A stretch of 5,734 bases of DNA, taken from NCBI GenBank assembly GCA_015069065.1, contig SVJI01000093.1, positions 1 through 5,734 on the forward strand. Reading direction: 5' to 3'. The notes under the pieces were generated by a model. The model did not search any database, had not been told where the DNA came from, and was given only the letters and a program-made list of their open reading frames with translations. Position numbers and translations under genes: made by a program. Shown one piece after another: positions 1 through 5,734 of the stretch. Source of the DNA: Oscillospiraceae bacterium. GTDB taxonomy: Bacteria > Bacillota > Clostridia > UMGS1883. The first letter of the stretch is position 1. The number at the start of each line of letters is the position of its first letter.

Positions 1-1021
1 TAACAGGACAACTCGCCGTATTAAGTATATTGGCAATCAGCGTGTCGTGTCTGCCTTTTCCCAATCCGCAACCCACAAGAACACTGTCCGCCCCTCTGAT
101 GGCACTAAGTGCCTCAGGACACAGTTCGGGAAGCATTACACCCTCGCTTTCGGGTACACCGATAACGATTGCCTCCTTTACCAATATATTCAGAATCGGG
201 CATATTGACACCGGAACAATCAGCTTTACAAGTCCGCATCCGCTGCGCTGCGCTGCCATTGCCGCCATCGCTGCTGCGCCCGACATAGATTTACTGCCCG
301 CCACAATAACTGCAGTACCAAAAGTCCCCTTATGCGAATTACGGCTCCGTTTAGGGAGTATGTTTTTTACCAGACGCTTTGTTATCGGCACACATGTGCT
401 TTGAGGAATCTCGTTGTAATTCACAGGGATTCCAACCTCTGCAATTACAATCTCCCCACACAAATCCACACTCTCAAGGTTTAGCATTCCGCGCTTTGGT
501 GCAGTGAATGTAACAGTCTTATCTGCATTGACGCATACTGTGCATTTTTTTCCACTGTTTGCATCCATACCGCTTGGGATATCACAGGACACAACGAAGC
601 TTTCCGAGGCATTTATCATTTCTATGGCTTTATGTACTCTGGCATCTGTTATTTCACCGCTTATTCCTATGCCGAAAATGGCATCGAGTGAACATTCAAA
701 TTCCTCTGTAGGAAATGTCACCTCCGACAACACAGGTATATCCTCTTCCATTGCTTTTTGGCACAGCAACATACATTCCTCTCCGCACGGAGGCATCACC
801 TGCACAATTTCAACCCGTATTCCTTTTCTTTTTAAAAGAATGGCAGTGGCGTAACCGTCACTGCCGTTGTTTCCTTTACCACAGTACACTCTTACGGAAT
901 TGAAGCTGTTAATCTCATTAAAGAGAGCGTGCGCAGCATTTTCTATAAGATGCATCGCAGAAACATTCTCCATGGCGCGCATCTCGGCATCCTTTATCAT
1001 ATCCGCAGACAAAAACAGCAT
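1..1021 (-). CDS. nnr: Bifunctional NAD(P)H-hydrate epimerase/dehydratase Nnr (3' end cut by window)
   Basis: This is a cytosolic metabolite-repair enzyme. The YjeF_N domain epimerises damaged (R)-NAD(P)H hydrate, and the C-terminal ribokinase-like domain dehydrates the S form back to NAD(P)H using ADP or ATP. I read 340 codons without a stop from ATG at 1021; full-length family members have about 500, so roughly the last third lies beyond the left edge. The epimerase domain shows GKGNNGSDG (residues 48-56), DAIFGIG (113-119), CDIPSGMD (146-153) and ADKTVTF (166-172). The dehydratase domain begins with HKGTFG (230-235), GSKSMSGAA (242-250) and GCGLG (317-321). The family more often has NNGGDG and GPGLG, so two glycine/proline positions are substituted. 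The dehydratase catalytic Asp motif would lie outside the window. The start is supported by AAAAAGGA at 1031-1038 and by the N-terminal sequence MLFLSADMIKDAEMRAME, which fits the family. It is last visible in the PBP operon, 19 bp after the preceding gene. Confidence 0.95.
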   Translation of the reverse strand, partial: MLFLSADMIKDAEMRAMENVSAMHLIENAAHALFNEINSFNSVRVYCGKGNNGSDGYATAILLKRKGIRVEIVQVMPPCGEECMLLCQKAMEEDIPVLSEVTFPTEEFECSLDAIFGIGISGEITDARVHKAIEMINASESFVVSCDIPSGMDANSGKKCTVCVNADKTVTFTAPKRGMLNLESVDLCGEIVIAEVGIPVNYNEIPQSTCVPITKRLVKNILPKRSRNSHKGTFGTAVIVAGSKSMSGAAAMAAMAAQRSGCGLVKLIVPVSICPILNILVKEAIVIGVPESEGVMLPELCPEALSAIRGADSVLVGCGLGKGRHDTLIANILNTASCPV

Positions 1022-1040
1022 AATATCATATCCTTTTTAA

Positions 1041-1553
1041 TCAGAACTTTTTAACGTGTACCTTTAAGGGGGAGTATTTTGAAAGCCTTTCTACAAATGC
1101 ATAGGGCGGCTCAAACTTAACAAGGGTTTTGCCTTTCTTTTCAAAAATCACAAAATAAACGTCTACATCCTTACGACCTGTAGTTGCATCAATTACATTG
1201 TCAAACTGCTCCTTTAGTCTGGAATTATACTGCGTATCATCCACACTTGCCAGAACCTCAATATTTTTAACGCAAAAGGATGCAAGTCTCTTTCTTCTGG
1301 AGCGGTTGTAAATTATATCTATATCCACAGTATCCTCTGTTTCAATATATTCAAACTCTTTGTTGAATCTTGTGGAGAGGATATGCGCTCCGTAAAAACA
1401 ACCTACTGCAAGCAGTGCCCCTATACCGCCGAAAGCGGAAAGAAGGGTTATACATACGATTGCCAGTATAAATGCCGCCAGATATAACAAAACCGACAGA
1501 AAAACCTCCATGGGTGTCTTTTTTCTGGCTACAAGGTATTCTTTAAAATCCAT
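1041..1553 (-). CDS. Small two-helix membrane protein of unknown function (DUF6106-like)
   Basis: The protein has 170 residues and its function is unknown. A basic N-terminus (RKK at 10-12) precedes two hydrophobic segments, about 17-38 and 43-60, separated only by SAFGG, so they probably form a tight membrane hairpin. The remaining 110 residues are soluble and charged. They start with KEFEYIETEDTVDIDIIYNRSRRKR (within 65-89, shown here only to mark the acidic-to-basic switch) and contain several predicted beta strands. Overall shape and the FEYI...D..D.I..R.RRKRL pattern recall clostridial proteins annotated DUF6106; that assignment is from memory and not checked. The ATG start has AAGGAG at 1562-1567, 8 bases upstream and overlapping the stop codon of the PBP gene, so translation is probably coupled to the PBP. 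Its position between the PBP and nnr suggests co-transcription, but says little about function. Confidence 0.85.
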   Translation of the reverse strand: MDFKEYLVARKKTPMEVFLSVLLYLAAFILAIVCITLLSAFGGIGALLAVGCFYGAHILSTRFNKEFEYIETEDTVDIDIIYNRSRRKRLASFCVKNIEVLASVDDTQYNSRLKEQFDNVIDATTGRKDVDVYFVIFEKKGKTLVKFEPPYAFVERLSKYSPLKVHVKKF

Positions 1554-1561
1554 CTTCTCTT

Positions 1562-1567
1562 CTCCTT
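1562..1567 (-). promoter_or_regulatory. Ribosome binding site overlapping the PBP stop codon
   Basis: AAGGAG on the minus strand lies 8 bases before the ATG at 1553 and shares bases with the TAA stop of the upstream PBP gene (1566-1568). This arrangement supports both the chosen start and translational coupling of the two genes. Confidence 0.75.
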
Positions 1568-3872
1568 ATATTCCATCTACAATTCCTGTATTTTCCTCAA
1601 CTGAGGGTCTTTCTATAGCAGGCGGAGCAGGTGTCACAGGCGTAACTGCTCCGGTATTCCCCGAAGTTTCTCCGTTGTTTTCTACTCCCTGTTGCACCTG
1701 CCCATCATCTATAATTCCCTCAACCTCTTCGTTCTTTTCTACCAGAGGTGCGCTGCCGGCGAGCAGCTCATTTTCATTGAAAGAATACGGATGCTCTGTA
1801 CAAAGCTTGGTGGGGATATCACCTTTCTTATATTTCTTATCGGTAAGCTTTTTACATGCAGGTGTAGCACGCATATGGCTCTGCGCACACAGCATTACAC
1901 TGTACTTGCCCTTTTCTTCATTTGCCAGAAACGGCTTGTCCTGTAGCCCCTCATGAATAGGTGCCATTACCTTTCTCCATGCTACCGCCGCAGGATTTGG
2001 TGAAAAGCCCCTGAGCGGTGTCGGCTGGTCATAACCAAACCATACTGCACCTACATAATACGGAGTAAAACCAACGAACCATCTGTCATTGTTACTGGAG
2101 GTTGTACCTGTTTTACCGGCAACCCTCATTCCGCTGATTCTTGCAGCAGTACCTGTACCACCATTAACTGCATTTGTGAGCATACTTATCATGCTTTCTG
2201 CAGTGGTTTCACTCATGGCTATCTGTTCCTCGGCCTTATGCTCTAAAATAACCTTTCCCTCAGCATCGATAACCTTTGTGTACATCGAGGGCTTTATATA
2301 TTTACCGCCATTTGGGAATGCACAGTATGCAGCGCACATATCAAGCACTGTCACACCGTCTGTAAGACCACCTAATGCAATGGGAGCCAGACCAACGTCT
2401 GAGAGAATCTTACCCCCCGATTTTCTCTCCTTTACAACAGTTGAGATATGGAAATTATTCTTTACATAATCAAAGGCTGCCGCAGGTGTAACATAGTTAC
2501 ATATCTTTACCGCGGGCACGTTTCTTGACCCGCGTAATGCAGCTGCAACCGTTATTCGTCCGGCAAAGTTTCTGTCATCGTTTCTCGGTGCCCATCCATT
2601 ATAATCCACAGGTGCATCATTTACCAGTGAGGATGGCTCTACCAGACCGTATTCTACCGCAGGTGTATAAACTGACAGCGGTTTAATTGTTGAACCGGGC
2701 TGACGCAGTGTGTGTGTAGCACGGTTAAGCGTACGGTTACCCTCTTTCTCCCCTCTGCCGCCTACAAGTGCCTTTACAAGACCTGTGTAGGGGTCCATTA
2801 TTACCATAGAGGACTGAGGTTGCTTTTCTCCTGATGCCTTTTGGAATGATGACGGGTCATTATAAACCTTATCCATCTGTGCCTGCATATCTGAGTCCAT
2901 GGACAGATAAATCTTAAGACCGCCTGTGTACAGTACCTTGCCTGCATATTCCTTGGTATAGTTGTATTCACGCATCAAATCCTGCATAACCTGATCAATA
3001 ACTGCATCCGTGAAATAGCTCTGGTAATTTTCCTTGCCGTCAGAATTTTTCTTTACAAAATTGAGTTTTTCATCCTTTGCCTGATTATATTCCTTTTCGG
3101 TAATAAAACCAAGCTCCCTCATCTTTTTCAAAATAACCATCTGACGGTTTTTGTTGTTTTCAGGGTTTACGAGCGGGTCATACTTTGTCGGGAACTGTGT
3201 TATACCTGCAATAGACGCACATTCCGCCAAGGAAAGCTCGCTTACCTCCTTACCGAAATACGTAATTGCCGCACTGCCGACACCGTTACATTTCTGACTC
3301 AGGTAAATAGTATTGAGGTAATATTCCAGAATTTCCTCCTTAGACAAATCCCTCTCCAGATTATATGCTCTGTATATTTCCTGAATCTTACGCTTGATTG
3401 AATATTCATCATCCCGAGTGAGATTCTTAATAAGCTGCTGAGTAATGGTGCTGCCGCCATAACTGGAGTTACCCTTTTTGGTAATATACTGAATCGCTGC
3501 ACCCATAAATCGCTTTATATCCACACCGCAGTGAGAATAGAAACGCTCATCCTCTATGGCAACGAAAGCATTTTTTAAATGCTCGGGGATTTTGGAACTT
3601 GATACCCAGATACGGTTTTCATCATCATAAAGCTGCTCATACTCAACCATCTCGCCTGTTTCGCTATCCTCGACATATACAAACGATGTCAGGTTAAGAC
3701 GCATATTCTCCACATCTATAAGCTCTGCATCCTCCACATAACCAAACAGCGAACCTGCAAGAAGTCCAAATACCGCGATAAAACATATTCCTATGACAAT
3801 ACCCATAGGAGTCATTATTTTTAAAAATAAGCTCTTTTTACGTTTGCGCCTCGAAGCCTTTTTCTTAGCCAT
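1566..3872 (-). CDS. Class A penicillin-binding protein, bifunctional transglycosylase/transpeptidase (PBP1A family)
   Basis: This membrane-anchored enzyme polymerises lipid II into glycan strands (GT51 domain) and cross-links the stem peptides (transpeptidase domain). From ATG at 3872 it has 768 residues. The order is: a Lys/Arg-rich cytoplasmic tail (2-16), one membrane anchor (about 19-46), and GT51 with EDERFYSHCG (catalytic Glu 107), GGSTITQQ (139-146), the second Glu near 165 in RKIQEIYRA, and YYLNTIYL. The transpeptidase domain follows, with PGSTIKP (active Ser 394, Lys 397), SRN (449-451) and KTGT (587-590). All key motifs are intact. The end carries three cysteines (662, 673, 691) in the CAQSHMRATPAC...LCTEH pattern common to this family, then a Pro/Glu/Gly/Asn-rich tail (about 707-768). 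An in-frame GTG at 3899 would add nine residues but has no good ribosome site, whereas GGAGGTG precedes 3872 by 7 bases. It is ponA/mrcA-like, but I cannot tell which paralogue it is. Confidence 0.97.
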   Translation of the reverse strand: MAKKKASRRKRKKSLFLKIMTPMGIVIGICFIAVFGLLAGSLFGYVEDAELIDVENMRLNLTSFVYVEDSETGEMVEYEQLYDDENRIWVSSSKIPEHLKNAFVAIEDERFYSHCGVDIKRFMGAAIQYITKKGNSSYGGSTITQQLIKNLTRDDEYSIKRKIQEIYRAYNLERDLSKEEILEYYLNTIYLSQKCNGVGSAAITYFGKEVSELSLAECASIAGITQFPTKYDPLVNPENNKNRQMVILKKMRELGFITEKEYNQAKDEKLNFVKKNSDGKENYQSYFTDAVIDQVMQDLMREYNYTKEYAGKVLYTGGLKIYLSMDSDMQAQMDKVYNDPSSFQKASGEKQPQSSMVIMDPYTGLVKALVGGRGEKEGNRTLNRATHTLRQPGSTIKPLSVYTPAVEYGLVEPSSLVNDAPVDYNGWAPRNDDRNFAGRITVAAALRGSRNVPAVKICNYVTPAAAFDYVKNNFHISTVVKERKSGGKILSDVGLAPIALGGLTDGVTVLDMCAAYCAFPNGGKYIKPSMYTKVIDAEGKVILEHKAEEQIAMSETTAESMISMLTNAVNGGTGTAARISGMRVAGKTGTTSSNNDRWFVGFTPYYVGAVWFGYDQPTPLRGFSPNPAAVAWRKVMAPIHEGLQDKPFLANEEKGKYSVMLCAQSHMRATPACKKLTDKKYKKGDIPTKLCTEHPYSFNENELLAGSAPLVEKNEEVEGIIDDGQVQQGVENNGETSGNTGAVTPVTPAPPAIERPSVEENTGIVDGI

Positions 3873-3879
3873 AGCACAA

Positions 3880-3886
3880 CACCTCC
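3880..3886 (-). promoter_or_regulatory. Ribosome binding site deciding the PBP start
   Basis: GGAGGTG on the minus strand sits 7 bases before the ATG at 3872, an optimal spacing. It lies inside the longer reading that begins at GTG 3899, which argues against that upstream start. Confidence 0.85.
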
Positions 3887-3938
3887 AAAAGCAGAACACC
3901 TCTGCCGACTATACAGATTAAACACCTATACATCGTTT

Positions 3939-3947
3939 AGTATAGCA
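3939..3947 (-). promoter_or_regulatory. Candidate extended -10 promoter of the PBP operon
   Basis: The minus strand reads TGCTATACT, an extended -10 (TGn) joined to a 5/6 match to TATAAT. No convincing -35 box sits 16-18 bases upstream, where the sequence is T-rich. Transcription would start near 3932, giving a leader of about 60 bases. This is a sequence match only. Confidence 0.5.
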
Positions 3948-4004
3948 CCAAAGAGTTAAAAAAGTGTTACAAAGTTGATTTTATTTGTATATTACTGCCT
4001 TAAA

Positions 4005-4034
4005 TTGTACAAAATAGCAACGAAAAATTATACT
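4005..4034 (+). promoter_or_regulatory. Candidate sigma-A type promoter for the small anchored protein
   Basis: A weak -35 (TTGTAC, 4005-4010) and a good -10 (TATACT, 4029-4034) are 18 bases apart. Transcription would begin near 4041, only a few bases before the ribosome site at 4047. The -35 matches consensus at only three positions, and no sporulation sigma-factor box is evident. Confidence 0.4.
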
Positions 4035-4046
4035 ACTGATTATTTT

Positions 4047-4053
4047 AAGGAGG
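4047..4053 (+). promoter_or_regulatory. Strong ribosome binding site deciding the start at 4060
   Basis: AAGGAGG ends 6 bases before ATG 4060. An in-frame GTG at 4054 abuts this site and so cannot use it, which favours the ATG. Confidence 0.85.
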
Positions 4054-4059
4054 GTGTAC

Positions 4060-4470
4060 ATGAAAACAAAAGGGCTGAAATACAGCTTACTCCTGTGCAT
4101 CGTTGCTTTCCTTGCTTCTTTGGTAGGTTATGTTTCAGGAGTCAGCGCCTCCCGAAAACAAGCCGCACAGAAACCATCAGGAGAAACGGCTCTGCCTGCT
4201 AATTTTCAAAACGTCATGCAGAATGTACAGGAAGAAAAGCTTCCTCCGCTTCCCCATTCTCAGGAGATTACGCAGACCTATATCCTTAAGGAGAATGACG
4301 GTAACATCGCACTTTTTACACGGTATTCAGACGGAAAGGAGGAGCTTCACGATACGTATGAGGTTTCCTTATCACTACTTCCCGAATCTGACCGCAAGCA
4401 ATTGGAAAAGGGCATCGAATGTTCTTCTCTCAGCGAGGCACTGCAGCTTATAGAGGATTACTCGAGTTAA
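4060..4470 (+). CDS. Membrane-anchored small protein, BofC C-terminal-domain-like
   Basis: The protein has 136 residues with one hydrophobic segment (about 8-28) after a basic start (MKTKGLKYS). It is therefore a signal-anchor or secreted protein, with the rest probably outside the membrane. Residues 30-65 are a polar linker rich in Pro, Gln and Lys. The C-terminal part (about 69-136) contains QTYILKENDGNIALF, then a DGKEEL turn, then LLPESDRKQLEKGI and a final LIEDYSS. This layout (a YI.KE..G.IA.F strand pair, LPE.D...L.KGI, terminal .EDY.S) is how I remember small clostridial proteins annotated with a BofC C-terminal domain. BofC in Bacillus restrains the SpoIVB signal in the sigma-K checkpoint, but such short relatives are not shown to do that. 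The gene is transcribed divergently from the PBP operon, stands alone, and ends 3 bases before a strong terminator. The reading frame is very likely real; the family name is tentative. Confidence 0.85.
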   Translation: MKTKGLKYSLLLCIVAFLASLVGYVSGVSASRKQAAQKPSGETALPANFQNVMQNVQEEKLPPLPHSQEITQTYILKENDGNIALFTRYSDGKEELHDTYEVSLSLLPESDRKQLEKGIECSSLSEALQLIEDYSS

Positions 4471-4473
4471 AAT

Positions 4474-4513
4474 AAAAGGAAACACCCCAACGCATGTTGG
4501 GGTGTTTCCTTTT
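4474..4513. terminator. Shared bidirectional intrinsic terminator
   Basis: An 18-bp perfect inverted repeat (4474-4491 with 4496-4513) encloses a GCAT loop. Its core is the GC-rich ACACCCCAAC/GTTGGGGTGT, and its ends are AAAA/TTTT. It lies between two convergent genes, 3 bases after the plus-strand stop and about 100 bases after the minus-strand stop. On the plus strand the U-run is only UUUU followed by GG. On the minus strand the stem is followed by UUUUAUUUUAA when the stem end is counted, so the better U-tract serves the glmM-side transcript. Confidence 0.93.
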
Positions 4514-4616
4514 GGAATGAATGAAAAATTATATGAAATTTATGGTCTGTAGGTTGTCTACAGTCCACTTTCATAGCAAATTATTATCTCCGCACGACAT
4601 TTTTGCGGGATTAAGA
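4514..4616. other. Short intergenic stretch between convergent genes
   Basis: These 103 AT-rich bases hold no gene. A 6-bp hairpin (CTGTAG 4547-4552 with CTACAG 4558-4563) and a weak 5-bp one (CCGCA 4590-4594 with TGCGG 4604-4608) are present, neither followed by a real U-run. It would form the 3' untranslated part of the minus-strand transcript before the terminator. Confidence 0.5.
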
Positions 4617-5279
4617 TTATCTTCTCGGAACGATATTATCCAAAGCCTTGACAATAGAATTTTCCTCAATAACACCTCTTAAAGAAGTAAGGGGATAAAC
4701 TGAGGTATTTTTCCCTATAACGGTACCGGGATTAAGAACACATCCGCACCCTACATCTGCACCGTCAGCCAGTATTCCGCCTATCTTACGCAGTCCTGTT
4801 TCGTATTCGGTGTCGCCGTGTATTACAACAGCCTTTCCGTCTGATTTGAGATTTGAGCAAATTGAACCTGCACCCATATGTGCATAATTACCGAGCACTG
4901 AATCTCCTACATAATTATAATGCGGAACTTGAACATTGTCAAGTAAAACGCAATTTTTTAACTCCGTCGAGTTTCCTATCACGCAATTTTTTCCTGTTAT
5001 TACACTGCCTCTGATAAATGCACCGGGGCGTATTTGTGTGCCCTCTCCGATAATTGCAGGACCCTCAATTGTTACCGTGGGGTAAATTTTTACATTTTCA
5101 CCCACCAGAACTCCGTCTGCTATAAGCTTATAGCCGTCCATTCCCTTTTCGATAAGCTTATTTATATAATCTTTTATCTTAGGGAGCATTTCCCACGGAT
5201 ACTGCGATTCTTCAAACAATGGGAGGAGGTATTCATTTGCGCAGTCAAATAACTCCTTTGTCAATACCTTTTTAGTCAA
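4617..5279 (-). CDS. Stand-alone left-handed beta-helix acyltransferase (GlmU C-terminal-like)
   Basis: This 220-residue cytosolic protein is probably a sugar-1-phosphate N-acetyltransferase. An alpha-helical N-terminus (1-48, with PWEMLPKI at 28-35) precedes hexapeptide repeats from about 58 to 208 (IGEGTQIRPGAFI, VITGKNCVIGN and similar). Compared from memory with E. coli GlmU, Arg 84 in IRPG, Lys 108 in ELKN, His 120 and Tyr 123 in PHYNYVGD, Ala 137 and Asn 143 fall where the glucosamine-1-phosphate and acetyl-CoA residues R333, K351, H363, Y366, A380 and N386 lie. The Lys-to-His spacing is identical (12). The N377 position is His 134 instead. There is no nucleotidyltransferase domain. It resembles the beta-helix of archaeal and clostridial glucose-1-phosphate thymidylyltransferase-like proteins. 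The TTG start is chosen because AAGGGGGG (5288-5295) lies 8 bases upstream and the next ATG would remove 30 residues. It overlaps glmM by 8 bases. The substrate is inferred. Confidence 0.88.
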   Translation of the reverse strand: MTKKVLTKELFDCANEYLLPLFEESQYPWEMLPKIKDYINKLIEKGMDGYKLIADGVLVGENVKIYPTVTIEGPAIIGEGTQIRPGAFIRGSVITGKNCVIGNSTELKNCVLLDNVQVPHYNYVGDSVLGNYAHMGAGSICSNLKSDGKAVVIHGDTEYETGLRKIGGILADGADVGCGCVLNPGTVIGKNTSVYPLTSLRGVIEENSIVKALDNIVPRR

Positions 5280-5734
5280 CCGCGTGTCCCCCCTTCAAAA
5301 TCGCATCTACAATCCTGTTTGCATATTCTACACAAGCTTCGTTGCTTTCACTTTCAATCATGACACGGATAACAGGCTCTGTACCGCTCTGGCGTAGCAA
5401 TGCCCTGCCCTTTCCTGCTATCAGCTGCTCAACAGCCTTAAGCTCTGCCAGAACAGAAGAATCCTTGAGTACCGCTGCCTTATCCTTAACACGAACATTC
5501 TTCATATATTGGGGGTAAAGCTTCACATCCTCTGCAAGGGCTGATATGGACTGTTTTGAATCACATATCTCCTCGCACATCATAATAGCAGTTAAAAGTC
5601 CGTCACCTGTAGTTGCATATTTTTTCAGTATAATATGTCCTGACTGTTCACCACCTAAGCTATAGTCATTTTTCTGCATGCACTCATAAACAAATCTGTC
5701 ACCAACGGTAGTCTGTTCACAGTTGATGCCGATT
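5272..5734 (-). CDS. glmM: Phosphoglucosamine mutase GlmM (C-terminal third; 5' end cut by window)
   Basis: GlmM converts glucosamine-6-phosphate to glucosamine-1-phosphate in the cytosol, the step before GlmU in UDP-GlcNAc synthesis for peptidoglycan. The visible 153 residues are the C-terminal third of a protein that usually has about 450. They carry QTTVGDRFVYECM, the sugar-binding loop GGEQSGHII, the TTGDGLLTAIM stretch, YPQYMKNVRV, and the phosphate-binding loop RQSGTEPVIRVMIE of domain 4. GEQSGH together with the TTGDG context is typical of GlmM rather than of phosphomannomutase. The reading frame continues upstream past the right edge, so an internal ATG at 5679 is not the start. The active-site serine and metal-binding loop lie outside the window. 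The gene ends in TAA at 5272-5274, overlapping the next gene, GTTGACTAA, and so is probably the upstream partner in an operon. Confidence 0.97.
   Translation of the reverse strand, partial: IGINCEQTTVGDRFVYECMQKNDYSLGGEQSGHIILKKYATTGDGLLTAIMMCEEICDSKQSISALAEDVKLYPQYMKNVRVKDKAAVLKDSSVLAELKAVEQLIAGKGRALLRQSGTEPVIRVMIESESNEACVEYANRIVDAILKGGHAVD
5288..5295 (-). promoter_or_regulatory. Ribosome binding site inside glmM for the TTG-started gene
   Basis: AAGGGGGG on the minus strand, a G-rich variant of AAGGAGG, lies 8 bases before TTG 5279 and within the last codons of glmM. It supports the TTG start and coupled translation. Confidence 0.65.

Noticed and set aside
30..854. Plus-strand open frames (30-404, 504-854, 715-903)
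   Set aside because: They are antisense to nnr, whose minus-strand translation shows clear family motifs; they lack ribosome sites and recognisable protein features.
1510..2469. Plus-strand open frames (1510-1956, 1692-1946, 2089-2469)
   Set aside because: They are antisense shadows of the PBP gene with Ser/Pro/Leu-rich nonsense composition.
3299..3502. Minus-strand 67-residue frame inside the PBP gene
   Set aside because: It is out of frame within the conserved GT51 domain and has no independent start signal.
3873..3899. GTG at 3899 as the PBP start
   Set aside because: The extra residues are Cys/Trp/Phe-rich, and the GGAGGTG site fits ATG 3872.
3975..4453. Alternative plus-strand frames overlapping the 4060-4470 gene
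   Set aside because: The frame from ATG 4060 has the strong AAGGAGG site and a credible membrane anchor; the other frames do not.
4547..4563. CTGTAG/CTACAG hairpin as a second terminator
   Set aside because: It is only 6 bp, has no U-run on either strand, and a much stronger terminator lies next to it.
5119..5162. Repeated ATAAGCTTA palindromes
   Set aside because: They encode two KLI tripeptides in the acyltransferase and are explained by codon choice rather than a binding site.
5034..5252. Plus-strand 72-residue frame
   Set aside because: It is antisense to the beta-helix acyltransferase and lacks a ribosome site.

Overview
The window looks like ordinary chromosomal DNA from a low-to-moderate GC Firmicute, most likely class Clostridia. 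The signs are strong AGGAGG-type ribosome binding sites, very tight gene packing, a TTG start, a small anchored protein of a type seen in Clostridia, and proteins that read like clostridial versions of GlmM, class A PBP and Nnr. I see no mobile element, CRISPR array, rRNA or tRNA.

Left part (1-3872, all on the minus strand, read right to left): a three-gene operon. A bifunctional class A penicillin-binding protein comes first. It is followed 12 bp later by a small two-helix membrane protein of unknown function, and 19 bp after that by the NAD(P)H-hydrate repair enzyme Nnr, whose C-terminal part runs off the left edge. A candidate extended -10 promoter lies about 70 bases upstream of the PBP start.

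Middle (3873-4616): a divergent promoter region, then a plus-strand gene for a 136-residue membrane-anchored protein whose C-terminal half resembles the BofC C-terminal-domain proteins of Clostridia. It converges on the right-hand operon, and the two share one 18-bp perfect stem-loop terminator.

Right part (4617-5734, minus strand): the C-terminal third of phosphoglucosamine mutase GlmM, overlapping by 8 bases a TTG-started left-handed beta-helix acyltransferase. The latter resembles the acetyltransferase half of GlmU without its nucleotidyltransferase half.

The theme is cell-envelope building. GlmM makes glucosamine-1-phosphate, the beta-helix protein has the residues expected to acetylate such a sugar phosphate, and the PBP polymerises and cross-links peptidoglycan made from UDP-GlcNAc-derived precursors. 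The most interesting point is the translationally coupled glmM/stand-alone acyltransferase pair. I do not see a clearly new system here.
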